The notes below the pieces were generated by a model. That model worked only from the letters and a program-made list of their open reading frames with translations, did not search any database and was not told the origin of the DNA. A stretch of DNA of 64,000 bases, taken from NCBI GenBank assembly GCA_026393985.1, contig JAPKZB010000004.1:62001-126000 (forward strand), written 5' to 3'. The stretch is from Acidobacteriota bacterium (GTDB taxonomy: Bacteria > Acidobacteriota > Terriglobia > Bryobacterales > Bryobacteraceae). The translations under genes and the position numbers were made by a program. Below, in pieces: positions 36,586-44,665 of the stretch; position 1 is the stretch's first letter, and the number at the start of each line of letters is the position of its first letter.

Positions 36586-37125
36586 CGGCGGCAATTGGGT
36601 GAAGTGCCTCCGCCCGTGGGCTGCCATGGCCAGCAACGCGCAGCCCAGCGGAGGCTTGAGCAGGGCATTGGCGGGCGAGGCGACCTTGACGCGTTCGAGG
36701 TCGTAGCCGACCGCGCGGTGGATCCGTTCGATGAGCGCATCGTGGGCGGCGAGGAATCCGGCGAGGGTGACATCCACCGCCGGATTCTCGCCGGGCGCGA
36801 AGGCTTTGGGGGCCCGGAAGCGTTGCTTGATGGGCGGTTCGAGGGTGCGCAGAAACAGGCGCCAGCCCCAGCCGTAATTCGGCTCACCGGGTGGCGACGC
36901 GGTTTTTTCGGCCCGGGCGAGCGCGGCGTCGATGGCCGGCAGATACTGCTCGACGGTGCGGCGCAGGTGATCGAGAATCTCGACGGGACTCCAGGCTTCC
37001 GGCGACGGCCGTTCGCGCATCTGCCCGGCGGTCAAGCGTGCGGAGAGCGCCAGGGCGCGGGCTTTGAGCGTCTCGATCTGCCGTCGGTAGTCTTCGAGCA
37101 CGGGCGGCAGGGGGCCGTTGGTCAC
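36550..37125 (-). CDS. DinB superfamily protein
   Basis: 191 residues. The four-helix bundle and histidines of DinB/YfiT-type metalloproteins are present: EAWSPVEILDHLRRTVEQYL, GFLAAHDALIERIHR and LLAMAAHGRRHFTQLPPLP. Members bind a divalent metal and several act as thiol-dependent S-transferases; the substrate here is unknown. It overlaps tex by 36 nt at its 3' end and the DUF2721 gene by 4 nt (ATGA) at its start, so it is coupled to DUF2721. Confidence 0.88.
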   Translation of the reverse strand: MTNGPLPPVLEDYRRQIETLKARALALSARLTAGQMRERPSPEAWSPVEILDHLRRTVEQYLPAIDAALARAEKTASPPGEPNYGWGWRLFLRTLEPPIKQRFRAPKAFAPGENPAVDVTLAGFLAAHDALIERIHRAVGYDLERVKVASPANALLKPPLGCALLAMAAHGRRHFTQLPPLPGAELPGERG

Positions 37126-37655
37126 GCCGACTCCTGGTGTTTTTCCGCGCCGCGTTCCATGAACTCGATCTCCCAGTGCAGACCCTGGGCCGACATGCGG
37201 GCTTCAAAAATCAGGCGGAAGGTGCCGTAGGCCAGAAAGCAGGCGCCGCCGAGGCCCATGGTGATGGGCATCCAACTCAGGCGCTTGAGAAAGACCGAGG
37301 CGATGCCGATGGAGACGCTGGTACCGACGAACATGGCCGCCGCCAGATAGAGCACCTGCATGACCTGAATGAGCAGGCGGGCGCGGCGGCCGAGGATCTC
37401 TACCTGGCCAAGCAGCATCTGTTTGCGGTCGGGGTTGATCCGGGTTTCGTGGGTGGGATCGAAGTCGTTTTCGAGCAGATCGGAGATCTTCCGGATCCGG
37501 TCGATGCAGCGACCGAGGCGGGTGGAGGTGGAAAGAATGAACGTACCGGTGGCGGACAGGAGCAGGGCCGGCGTAATCATCGACGTGAGTACGGCGAGCC
37601 CCGCGGATAGAGTAAAGAACTCCGGATTGTTGAAAATCGGAGGAAGCGGGAACAC
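37122..37655 (-). CDS. DUF2721 membrane protein
   Basis: 177 residues starting at GTG. The pattern is that of DUF2721: an N-terminal helix (FFTLSAGLAVLTSMITPALLLSATGTFILST), then TRLGRCIDRIRKISDLL, then two or three more helices. Function unknown. A TAACCT hexamer stands 6 nt before the GTG, suggesting its own leaderless promoter inside the short gap to the next upstream gene. Confidence 0.88.
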   Translation of the reverse strand: MFPLPPIFNNPEFFTLSAGLAVLTSMITPALLLSATGTFILSTSTRLGRCIDRIRKISDLLENDFDPTHETRINPDRKQMLLGQVEILGRRARLLIQVMQVLYLAAAMFVGTSVSIGIASVFLKRLSWMPITMGLGGACFLAYGTFRLIFEARMSAQGLHWEIEFMERGAEKHQESA

Positions 37656-37661
37656 CCTTTC

Positions 37662-37667
37662 AGGTTA
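37662..37667 (-). promoter_or_regulatory. Putative leaderless -10 hexamer
   Basis: Minus-strand TAACCT, then GAAAGG (6 nt), then the GTG at 37655. It is a poorer match to the -10 consensus than the others. Confidence 0.3.
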
Positions 37668-38510
37668 GTCGTTCTTCTTGTCGATCCGCATCCGCTGCAT
37701 GATCACGGGCCCGTTTTGATCGCCGGAGGCCAGGGTGTAATCCGGAGGCATTTCAAAGAGGAGCCGCGACGGTTCGCCCTTGCGCAGATTGGTGAGCCGG
37801 TAGGTGGTTTCCCCGGTGCGGGGGTCCTTGCGCGTCGAGAGCACCACGGTCTTCAACTCGATGGACACCCAGCGTTCGCTGATGGTGACGAGGGGAAGGT
37901 CGTTGCCGACGGACCCGGCCGGGACAGTGACGGTGGTGCGGGTTCCTTCGGACTCGGTGCCTTCGATCATGCGCTTGCCGAGCGGTTCGGTTTTGGTATC
38001 GAAGGGCGATTTGTCGCCGGCCGGGCTGGCGGTCCGCGCAAACCGGATGACATCGGGCGCGGGGCCGCCGGGCGGCGGGGCCATGGTGGTGAAAAACATC
38101 ACGTTTTTGCCCTGGGCCCCGGGCGGAAGCTCCGGTAGCGCGATTTTCCGAGCGGTTTTCTTTTGGTTCTCGAGGATCAGATCGACCTTGGCGACGGGAT
38201 CGTGGATAAACGTGACCGGCCCCATCTCGCGGCGGGTACGGCCCTCGGCATCGCGCGCGTAGATCTCGCTGCGCTTTGACGTGATGCGGTTGCCGTCGGG
38301 CAACTGCTGCAAGGTTTCGGTGACGAACTCGCCAGAAAACGGCGCACCCTTGACGAGAGTCATCTCGATCGAAACTTCCGGACCGATGTTCCAGGCCGGG
38401 CCGGCTTGGCCGATCTCAATCCGCTCAGCGTGTACCCCGCCGGACGGCAGGGGCGACTGCCCCTGGGCCAACACTCCCGCGATCAGTCCGAGTCCCAAAA
38501 CATTTTTCAT
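37665..38510 (-). CDS. Secreted protein, function unknown
   Basis: 281 residues. MKNVLGLGLIAGVLAQGQ is a short signal peptide. The rest is a beta-rich chain: FVTETLQQLPDGNRITSKRSEIYARDAEGRTRREMGPVTFIHDPVAKVDLILENQKKTARKIALP and TVTVPAGSVGNDLPLVTISERWVSIELKTVVLSTRKDPRTGETTYRLTNLRKGEPSRLLFEMPPDY. This has the style of Acidobacteriota periplasmic proteins that track outer-membrane lipid or reporter data, but I cannot name a family. A good ribosome site (AAGGAGAAAGGG) precedes the ATG. Confidence 0.78.
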   Translation of the reverse strand: MKNVLGLGLIAGVLAQGQSPLPSGGVHAERIEIGQAGPAWNIGPEVSIEMTLVKGAPFSGEFVTETLQQLPDGNRITSKRSEIYARDAEGRTRREMGPVTFIHDPVAKVDLILENQKKTARKIALPELPPGAQGKNVMFFTTMAPPPGGPAPDVIRFARTASPAGDKSPFDTKTEPLGKRMIEGTESEGTRTTVTVPAGSVGNDLPLVTISERWVSIELKTVVLSTRKDPRTGETTYRLTNLRKGEPSRLLFEMPPDYTLASGDQNGPVIMQRMRIDKKND

Positions 38511-38528
38511 ATTCCCTTTCTCCTTCTG

Positions 38529-38773
38529 AATTATTACACCGACGAGACCAGACGAATGGGCCCGAAGGTTCCGGCTCGTCAGCCGGTCCCGTTCCTACCG
38601 GCATCCCGTATCCGGCCAAGGTCATCCGCGGAACAGCAGCCCGGAAAATGCCTGCCCGTTGCATCGGCCCAACGGCGAGGGCCCGGCCGGGATGAAGGGC
38701 TGCGGCGCCGGCTCGGCGTAGCTCATCTCTTCGACCAGACACAGCAGAAGGGACTCACCTTCGGCGCTCGCGA
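38529..38773. other. Non-coding stretch, no gene recognised
   Basis: Frames are open on both strands, but no domain, start/ribosome-site pair or codon bias supports a gene. It borders the inverted-repeat element, and may contain decayed sequence. Confidence 0.4.
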
Positions 38774-38988
38774 GAAATGACCCACCCCTGCTCACCAAAA
38801 GTTGACCACCAGTCAGGACCGGATTCCGCGATATCTGCGCCGAGTGAGGTCTCGTGGCGCGCGGCCGCGCCGCGCGGATGAGAGCGCCCCCGCGCACCCG
38901 TGCCGTGCCACGTGGCGACGGGTGTTTTCGACGTGGTCAACTCTATCCGAGCAGAAGTGGTCAACTTTTGGTGAGCGCCGAGGCTCAC
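38774..38988. mobile_element. Mobile-element relic with 20-bp perfect inverted repeats (MITE- or IS21-end-like)
   Basis: GCTCACCAAAAGTTGACCAC at 38791-38810 is perfectly inverted at 38957-38976, framing 186 bp. Additional copies of the core are nearby: GTGGTCAACT at 38933-38942, and TGACCCACC just outside the left arm. A GTGAGC/GCTCAC hairpin sits at 38971-38988. Repeated GGTCA-type ends are typical of IS21-family termini, but no transposase or IstB gene is present and no target-site duplication is obvious. It could be a non-autonomous element or the joined ends of a deleted IS. The inside is very GC-rich and has no convincing gene. Confidence 0.5.
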
Positions 38989-39145
38989 GGAGCTCGGTCG
39001 GCAGGGTGGGGGTGAGCATCCGCAACTGGCCGGGCAGATCAGCCTGCTGTCGATCCTGGCGTGGATCGACGGCGACCTCCACCTCGTCTTCCGGAATGGC
39101 TTTGTATCGTCGGTCGACGGCGGCGTGCTTGGTTTCCGATTTTTT

Positions 39146-39694
39146 CTAGACGAGCGAGCGGCGCACGGCCCGCCGGATCGGCTCCGGCAGCAGGTACTCG
39201 TCAAAGCGGTCCACGGGACACCAGGCCGTGGCACGGACCTCATCCGATCCTGCCACGACCGCCGAAGCCGCCCGGAAGCGGAAGATCAGGTCGTGATGGA
39301 GATGGAACGGTTCTTTTTTGCGGCCCGGAATACCGTGGACGTCGAGACCGACAAGGGTCGGGCCGTTCGAGGCATCGAGTACGACGCCGGTCTCTTCAAC
39401 GGCCTCGCGGCGCGCGCTGCCGGCGATGGTGGTATCGCGATCGGCTTCGACGTGACCGCCGGGCAGCAGCCAGCGGTCCAGGCGCCGATGGTGAACGAGC
39501 AGCACGGCTGGCTCAGCCGGATGAATGACGCAGGCGGTGGCGGTCACGTGGCCAGGCGCGAACTGGTTGCGGGCAAAGGGATAGGGCGTTTCGCGCAGCA
39601 GCTGCAGAATCAGTTCGCGGCTTTTCCAGGCCTCGCCATCGCGCTCGTCCTCCCAGGCGGTGACCAGCGACTGCACGGCAAAGGGTTCGAGCAC
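39146..39694 (-). CDS. NUDIX hydrolase
   Basis: 182 residues starting at GTG directly after the stop of the upstream hydrolase gene. The Nudix box is GGHVEADRDTTIAGSARREAVEETGV, with the REAVEETG glutamates intact and a two-residue longer first half than the textbook box, a variant common in GGHVE-type members. VTATACVIHPAEPAVLLVHH precedes it. It should hydrolyse a nucleoside diphosphate derivative; substrate unknown. Confidence 0.9.
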   Translation of the reverse strand: MLEPFAVQSLVTAWEDERDGEAWKSRELILQLLRETPYPFARNQFAPGHVTATACVIHPAEPAVLLVHHRRLDRWLLPGGHVEADRDTTIAGSARREAVEETGVVLDASNGPTLVGLDVHGIPGRKKEPFHLHHDLIFRFRAASAVVAGSDEVRATAWCPVDRFDEYLLPEPIRRAVRRSLV

Positions 39695-40729
39695 CTATAG
39701 ATTCCTCTTGAGAAAATTGATGATCTGGTAGCCATCCATGAATTTGAAGGGCGATTCGCCCATCGTATAGTGGCCACAGGGCAGCGCGACCACCTTGTGC
39801 GCGATGCCGTGATCGGCAATGGCGCCGACGATCTGACGGGAAAACTCGGGTAGGAAGGTGGTGTCGTACTTGGTGTAGATAAAGAGGTTCTTTTTGTGGG
39901 AATGGGCGGCGTAGAGACGCAGGTAGTTCATCGGGCTGATGGCGCCCCATAGCGCGCGAAGCCGGTCCTGATCGAGGTGGTTTTCGAGGCCCTGGCGGAC
40001 GTGAATCGTCGACAGCCCGGTCCAGACGACATCGGCGACATAGGAGGAGCAGTGGTTGTAGACGTTGACCTTGATGCGGGGGTCGAAGGTGCTGGCCAGG
40101 AAGGCGTAGCAGGAACCCAGGCTGGTTCCGACAATCCCGATTTCGGAGTAGCCCTGGCCGATGAGCCAATCCACGCAGGCCCGGACATCAGCGACGGCTT
40201 GCCGGGTGGCTTCGATGGTGCGGCCCACGTTGGCGGAGACGGCGTAGTCGGCGCGGTGCAGTTCGGCCGGCATGCGGAAGTCGTGATAGGGCAGGCTGAG
40301 GCGTAGCGCGGAGATCCCGAACTTGGCGATTCCCTTGGCGAGGCCTACGTGCTGGGGCAGGGTGGAGTTCCAGTGGGGCAGTACGACGACAGCCTTGCCG
40401 TTTGGTCTTTCGGCGGGGCACCACAGGGCATGGACAAGGTTGTTGGCCGGGTGGGGGCTGGCGAGCGGGGTCCGGAAGCGGAGCCACCCGCCCTCAAGAC
40501 GATACTCAGTCTGCTTTTCGTAAGCAAAGAAGGCCTCGGGGGAGGCGAGGATCGACTCGTTGAGGTCCTGGAAGTAGCGTTCGGGATCACTCGGATCGGC
40601 GGCGGCTACGGGCCATCCGGCGGTCCACTCGACGCCCCACTCAAAGGGTCGCACGACCCGGTCGTTGGACCGGAAACACAGTGCGGCCTCCCGTTGCGTG
40701 ATCCAGCGTTCATACCAGTTTCGGAGCAT
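39695..40729 (-). CDS. Alpha/beta hydrolase, large ABHD18-like family
   Basis: 344 residues. AVVVLPHWNSTLPQHVGLAKGIAKFGISALRLSLPYHDFRMP, the nucleophile elbow GIVGTSLGSCYAF, and a late LPCGHYTMGESPFKFMDGYQIINF with the catalytic histidine. The layout resembles the ABHD18/DUF2048 group of alpha/beta hydrolases. No signal peptide. The NUDIX gene starts right after its stop, so they form a two-gene unit. Confidence 0.82.
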   Translation of the reverse strand: MLRNWYERWITQREAALCFRSNDRVVRPFEWGVEWTAGWPVAAADPSDPERYFQDLNESILASPEAFFAYEKQTEYRLEGGWLRFRTPLASPHPANNLVHALWCPAERPNGKAVVVLPHWNSTLPQHVGLAKGIAKFGISALRLSLPYHDFRMPAELHRADYAVSANVGRTIEATRQAVADVRACVDWLIGQGYSEIGIVGTSLGSCYAFLASTFDPRIKVNVYNHCSSYVADVVWTGLSTIHVRQGLENHLDQDRLRALWGAISPMNYLRLYAAHSHKKNLFIYTKYDTTFLPEFSRQIVGAIADHGIAHKVVALPCGHYTMGESPFKFMDGYQIINFLKRNL

Positions 40730-40980
40730 ATGACGAAAACCTTTAGTTTATCAGCCATCCGGACCGCAAGACGGGTGGGAGCGGTCTCATCGGGCCCTCG
40801 TTATTGCAGTAGCGCTCTGGCTGGAAATCCTGACACCAATGTTTACGCGGGGTGAAGCGGGCTAGGGATCGCGTTGGGTGAGTCACCGCATCGCGGGAGT
40901 CTCGCCGGGCGGCAGGTTCATAGGTAGAAACACCTAGTGTCAGGAGAATACGCACCTAAGGGGATTGAATCAGCGCGATT
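40730..40980. other. Intergenic region between divergent genes
   Basis: 251 bp with no supported gene. It must hold the promoters of the minus-strand hydrolase unit and of the zinc-finger/LamG-like gene; no clear -35/-10 pair stands out. Confidence 0.4.
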
Positions 40981-41973
40981 GTGGGCGATAATTCCATTGG
41001 GAGTGGTGCTTTGACTTGCAAGTATTGCCAAAAACCCATTGGTTTGCTGCGCAGTCTTACCGATGAGGAGTACTGCTGTAACGACCACAAGAGCGCCCAT
41101 CAGACCGGGTCTGCCCGGACCCTGCGGGATCTTAGCGAATTGCAGCCTGACACGGCAAGCTCCTGGACGATTAATGGACTGCGCGCTAATAATCAGCAAA
41201 CCGGGGAGAATTTCTGGAGTTACACGCAGACCGCGCTGCTCAGCCTGGTCGCTCTCGGCGGTATTCTTTTTCTGGCGATCCAGTTTTCCGGCAGCGACTA
41301 CCAGGGTGAGCGCCCCGAAGGCAGGTTTTCCGAATGGCTCGGCTCCCAGCTCTCGTCGCTTCTTGCCAAAGAAAAGATCGACCTCCCGCGCCTGAATTTC
41401 CACGAGGAGTTCAACAAGGCCAATCTGAGCAGGTGGACTCCAGCCAACAACGGCGCGCGCTGGAACGTCCATAACGGGCTGATTCAACCCGGCGGTCTGC
41501 GCATTTGGCAACCAACGCAAAATCTGGCCGACTACCGGTTTCAATTCGAAGGGAGCGTCGAGAACTCGTCGATCAATTGGGCCGTCCGGGCGATCGATCA
41601 CCGCAACTATCAGGCGAGCAAGGTGACGATCGGCAGCGATAAGTCCAGACCCTCCACCGATCTGGTTCGGTTCACGGTCATTGCCGGCAAAGAGATGCGC
41701 CGCATTCGAGTACCGCTTCCCGTCCGGTTGAAACAACATGCCTTTCACCACTATGAGATACGCGCCTCCGGAGATCGGCTGATGACCTTTGTTGACGGTC
41801 AGTTTGTCGACTCCTACGTTGACCCTCGCCTCGCCTCCGGGGGCGTTGGCTTTTTCAGTGAGGGTCGCGAACGCGCCTCGATTCGCTGGGTTCGGCTGTC
41901 GTCAGGTCGCGAGTTTGTTGACCAACTCCGGAGCTACTTCTCTTTTGGACTCGATTTGCCCTTCTTCAAATAA
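40981..41973 (+). CDS. Zinc-ribbon-like, single-TM protein with concanavalin-like C-terminal domain
   Basis: 330 residues from a GTG. Residues 13-36 hold CKYC and CCNDH, a small zinc-finger-like cluster. One transmembrane helix (about 83-102) follows. The C-terminal ~200 residues (LPRLNFHEEFNKANLSRWTPANNGARWNVHNGLIQPGGLRIW, YRFQFEGSVENSSINWAVRAIDHRNYQASKV, YEIRASGDRLMTFVDGQFVDSYVDPRLASGGVGFFSEG) look like a LamG/DUF1080-type beta-sandwich. This combination, a cytosolic zinc motif tied to an exported carbohydrate-binding-like fold, suggests a transmembrane sensor or anchor; that role is inferred. Confidence 0.78.
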   Translation: MGDNSIGSGALTCKYCQKPIGLLRSLTDEEYCCNDHKSAHQTGSARTLRDLSELQPDTASSWTINGLRANNQQTGENFWSYTQTALLSLVALGGILFLAIQFSGSDYQGERPEGRFSEWLGSQLSSLLAKEKIDLPRLNFHEEFNKANLSRWTPANNGARWNVHNGLIQPGGLRIWQPTQNLADYRFQFEGSVENSSINWAVRAIDHRNYQASKVTIGSDKSRPSTDLVRFTVIAGKEMRRIRVPLPVRLKQHAFHHYEIRASGDRLMTFVDGQFVDSYVDPRLASGGVGFFSEGRERASIRWVRLSSGREFVDQLRSYFSFGLDLPFFK

Positions 41974-42002
41974 AGTGTTTGGGGCCGTGCGAGAGAGGGG
42001 TA

Positions 42003-42164
42003 TCAGCGCTCACTGAAGTGGTGTCGTTTGCGTTGACGTTTTGGTTCCGCGAGGAGCCTGGAGATTTCCGCCCAGCGTTTCCGTGCCTGTTCGTGGCCCA
42101 CCTGAGGAAAGAGCGCTGCGTGAGTTTCGCGGCGAACTCGAGATTCAGTTTCCCCAGTTGTCAC
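42003..42164 (-). CDS. Possible 53-residue basic protein (doubtful)
   Basis: A GTG-started frame encoding VTTGETESRVRRETHAALF followed by a basic tail (KRWAEISRLLAEPKRQRKRHHFSER). It may be a fragment of a decayed gene rather than a gene; no ribosome site and no neighbour support it. The rest of 41974-42244 holds nothing I can recognise. Confidence 0.2.
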   Translation of the reverse strand: MTTGETESRVRRETHAALFPQVGHEQARKRWAEISRLLAEPKRQRKRHHFSER

Positions 42165-42244
42165 CAATCGTCCCCGAACGGAGAAAGCTGACCACTGGAT
42201 CCGTGAGCGCAACGACCGCCAATCACCAGGCAGACTCAACCCCG

Positions 42245-43069
42245 CTACTGCTTCTCCACCGGCAACTCCGCCATCCCGCTCCACTCCTCAAACGAGCCGT
42301 CGTACAACCGTACCTCCCGGCCGGCCAGCCGCGCCGCAAAGTACGGCACCGTGGCCTGCATCCCAATATGGCAGTAAGTCACCAGCGTCTTACCCGCCCC
42401 TAACTTACTCGCCAGCTCCCCCGTCGGCAAAAACGCCTTACCCTCCGTCAGCAGCGTCGGGTACGGCACGCTGGCCGCCCCCGGTATGTGCCCCGCCCGC
42501 GGCATATTCCCCGCGCTCGCCCCCGTATAAAACTCCGGCAGCCGCGCATCCACCATCGTCACCGCCGCATCCCCCAAATGGCCCTTCACCCAGGCCGCAT
42601 CCACAATCAGCTCCGGCCGCGGCCGCACCGTCAAACTGACCGCCGGCGTCACCGTCGGCGACTCCGTCGTTACCGGCAACCCCTTCGCCTTCCATGCCGC
42701 CAATCCCCCGTCCAGCAGCGACGCCGGCAAGCTGTGGTACTCGAGCGTAAACCAAACCCGCGTGGCCGTCTGAATCGACTCATTCCCGGCATACACCACC
42801 ACCGACGTGCCGTCCCCGATTCCCCACTGCCGCAGCCGCTCGCGCATCAACTCCGCCGGCGGCATCTCCCGCCGCAGCTTCGACTCCGGCCGCGACACAT
42901 CCGCCAGCGTCACCAGTCGCGCCCCCGCAATATGCCCCTCGGCATAGTCCTTCGCCGACCCGGCATGCAGAATCACCACATCTTTCTGGTTCGAGAGCCA
43001 CTCCGGCGTTACCAGCAGGTTCACGGAAGCCAACAGCATCGAAATCGCAAGCATCCCTCCAGTGTGCAC
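42245..43069 (-). CDS. Exported tandem-rhodanese sulfurtransferase
   Basis: 274 residues from GTG (alternative ATGs at 43054 and 43039). A hydrophobic leader (LAISMLLASVNLLV) suggests export. Two rhodanese domains: the N-terminal one has VVYAGNE with no cysteine, so it is inactive; the C-terminal one has TYCHIGMQAT with C233 as the persulfide-forming residue. AGHIPGAASVPY and LYDGSFEEWS are typical of thiosulfate/3-mercaptopyruvate sulfurtransferases. Exported members are known but less common. Confidence 0.88.
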   Translation of the reverse strand: MHTGGMLAISMLLASVNLLVTPEWLSNQKDVVILHAGSAKDYAEGHIAGARLVTLADVSRPESKLRREMPPAELMRERLRQWGIGDGTSVVVYAGNESIQTATRVWFTLEYHSLPASLLDGGLAAWKAKGLPVTTESPTVTPAVSLTVRPRPELIVDAAWVKGHLGDAAVTMVDARLPEFYTGASAGNMPRAGHIPGAASVPYPTLLTEGKAFLPTGELASKLGAGKTLVTYCHIGMQATVPYFAARLAGREVRLYDGSFEEWSGMAELPVEKQ

Positions 43070-43168
43070 AAACCCGCAACCAAATGCCCAATTCGCAGGA
43101 AAAATAACGATAATACTCCCGACATTCCGAACGAAATGTTATGAAGGATAGAAGTATTTCTTCCCGCC

Positions 43169-44632
43169 ATGCGTAACTTATCACTTTTCCTCCTCGCCGC
43201 AGCCTCCTCCTTCGCCCAGCCGGCCTCTCTGGTCGCCACCTATCCCTTCGAGAACTCCCTCGCCGCGCTCCAGCCCGGGGCACCCGCCCTCCTCGCCGTC
43301 AATCCTGGTAACGGCAACACCTTCGTCACCGATACGGTCCTCGGCCAAACCCGCACCGTCTACCAGCTCGCCGGCCTGCACCTCCGCCCGGGCGCCCTGT
43401 TGAACCCTAACTCTTACTCGATCGAAATCCTCTTCGCCTTCACCGAAGGCCCCAACGCCCGGCGCCGCATCCTCGATGTCGCCGAACGCACCTCCGACGG
43501 CGGCCTCTCCCTCAACCCCAACAAGCGCCTCGAACTCTCCCGCCTCCGCACCGGCACCTACGCCTACCCATCCGGCCAGTACGTCCATCTCGTCCTCACC
43601 GTCGCCGCCAATCAGGCCCGCCTCTACGCCAACGGCAACCTCGATATCGAGTTCGCGGCCAGCCCCCTCCACCTCGCCGGCCCCGACTCCCTGCTGCATC
43701 TCTTCCCGGACGACGCAGCGGGCAACCCTCCCGCCGCCCGCATCGCCCTCCTCCGCGTCTACTCGCACGCGTTGTCCGCTGAACAGGCCGCCACCCTCGC
43801 CGCCAACCCCTTCACCGCCAACACGGCCACCGAAGTCCCCTCCTTCACCGCCGCCGGCGTCCGCAACGGCGCCTCCTTCGGCGAAGGCAATCCCATCGCC
43901 TCCAACGCCTTCTTCTCCATCTTTGGCTCGGCCCTCTCCGACGCCACCGGCGACTGGACCGGCAAATTCTCCGGCTCCATCGCCCCAACGCTCCTCAACG
44001 GCACCCGTGTCCTGATGAACGACCGGCCGGCCTTCCTCTCCTACACCTCTCCCGGCCAGCTCAACGGCGTCGCCCCCGACGGCCTCACCGCCGGCCCCGT
44101 CTCCGTCGTCGTCGAACGCAACGGCGTCCGCAGCACCCCCGTCACCGTCCAGGCCCGCGCCGTCAACCCCGCCTTCTTCACCTTCGAACCCCGCAATCGC
44201 CGCTACGCCGCCACCCTCTCGCTCGACTTCAGCGCCTATATCGCCCCGGCCGACCTGTTCGGCGTCTCTACCATCAACAACCTCCGCATCCGCCCGGCCC
44301 GTCCCGGCGACTTCATCGGCGTCTACGGTATGGGCCTCGGGCCCACCACGCCCAACCTCCCCGCCGGCACGCTGCCCCCGGTCCTCAACGGCGGCCACCC
44401 CGCCGTCGGCCCCGTTCAACTCCGCCTCGGCGGCCAGGCCGTCACGCCCATCTACGCCGGTCTCGCCAACGCCCTGGTCGGCGTCTACACCGTCAGCTTC
44501 CAGGTCCCGACCCTGCCCTCCGGCGACCACGAACTCATCGTCACAGTCAACGGCGTCTCCTCGCCCTCAGGCGTCTTCGTCCCCGTCGTCCGCGACAACG
44601 TGGTCAGCCCCGGCCTCCCCACCCCGGATTAA
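43169..44632 (+). CDS. Secreted LamG-like + TIGR03437 protein
   Basis: 487 residues with a signal peptide (1-16, SFA-Q). Residues ~20-215 form a LamG/concanavalin-like domain (ATYPFENSLAAL, SYSIEILFAFTEG, YVHLVLTVAANQARLYANGNL, RIALLRVYSHALS). Residues ~225-487 form the TIGR03437 domain (AAGVRNGASFGEGNPIASNAFFSIFGSAL, PAFLSYTSPGQLNGVAPDGL, GDFIGVYGMGLGPTTP). Likely surface-attached and carbohydrate-binding by analogy. It heads the glycan-acquisition island. Codons are C-ending. Confidence 0.88.
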   Translation: MRNLSLFLLAAASSFAQPASLVATYPFENSLAALQPGAPALLAVNPGNGNTFVTDTVLGQTRTVYQLAGLHLRPGALLNPNSYSIEILFAFTEGPNARRRILDVAERTSDGGLSLNPNKRLELSRLRTGTYAYPSGQYVHLVLTVAANQARLYANGNLDIEFAASPLHLAGPDSLLHLFPDDAAGNPPAARIALLRVYSHALSAEQAATLAANPFTANTATEVPSFTAAGVRNGASFGEGNPIASNAFFSIFGSALSDATGDWTGKFSGSIAPTLLNGTRVLMNDRPAFLSYTSPGQLNGVAPDGLTAGPVSVVVERNGVRSTPVTVQARAVNPAFFTFEPRNRRYAATLSLDFSAYIAPADLFGVSTINNLRIRPARPGDFIGVYGMGLGPTTPNLPAGTLPPVLNGGHPAVGPVQLRLGGQAVTPIYAGLANALVGVYTVSFQVPTLPSGDHELIVTVNGVSSPSGVFVPVVRDNVVSPGLPTPD

Positions 44633-44652
44633 ATCCGTAGCATCCCAAGCAC

Positions 44653-44658
44653 TATCCT
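44653..44658 (+). promoter_or_regulatory. Putative leaderless -10 hexamer
   Basis: TATCCT, then 7 nt, then the GTG at 44666. A GGAGG lies only 2 nt from the GTG, too close for normal Shine-Dalgarno use. Confidence 0.4.
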
Positions 44659-44665
44659 GGAGGCA

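Noticed and set aside
38755-39243. Minus-strand frame of 162 codons over the inverted-repeat element as a transposase
   Set aside because: No transposase or IstB motif (DDE, Walker A) is present; the product is Ser/Arg/Pro-rich and crosses the NUDIX gene.
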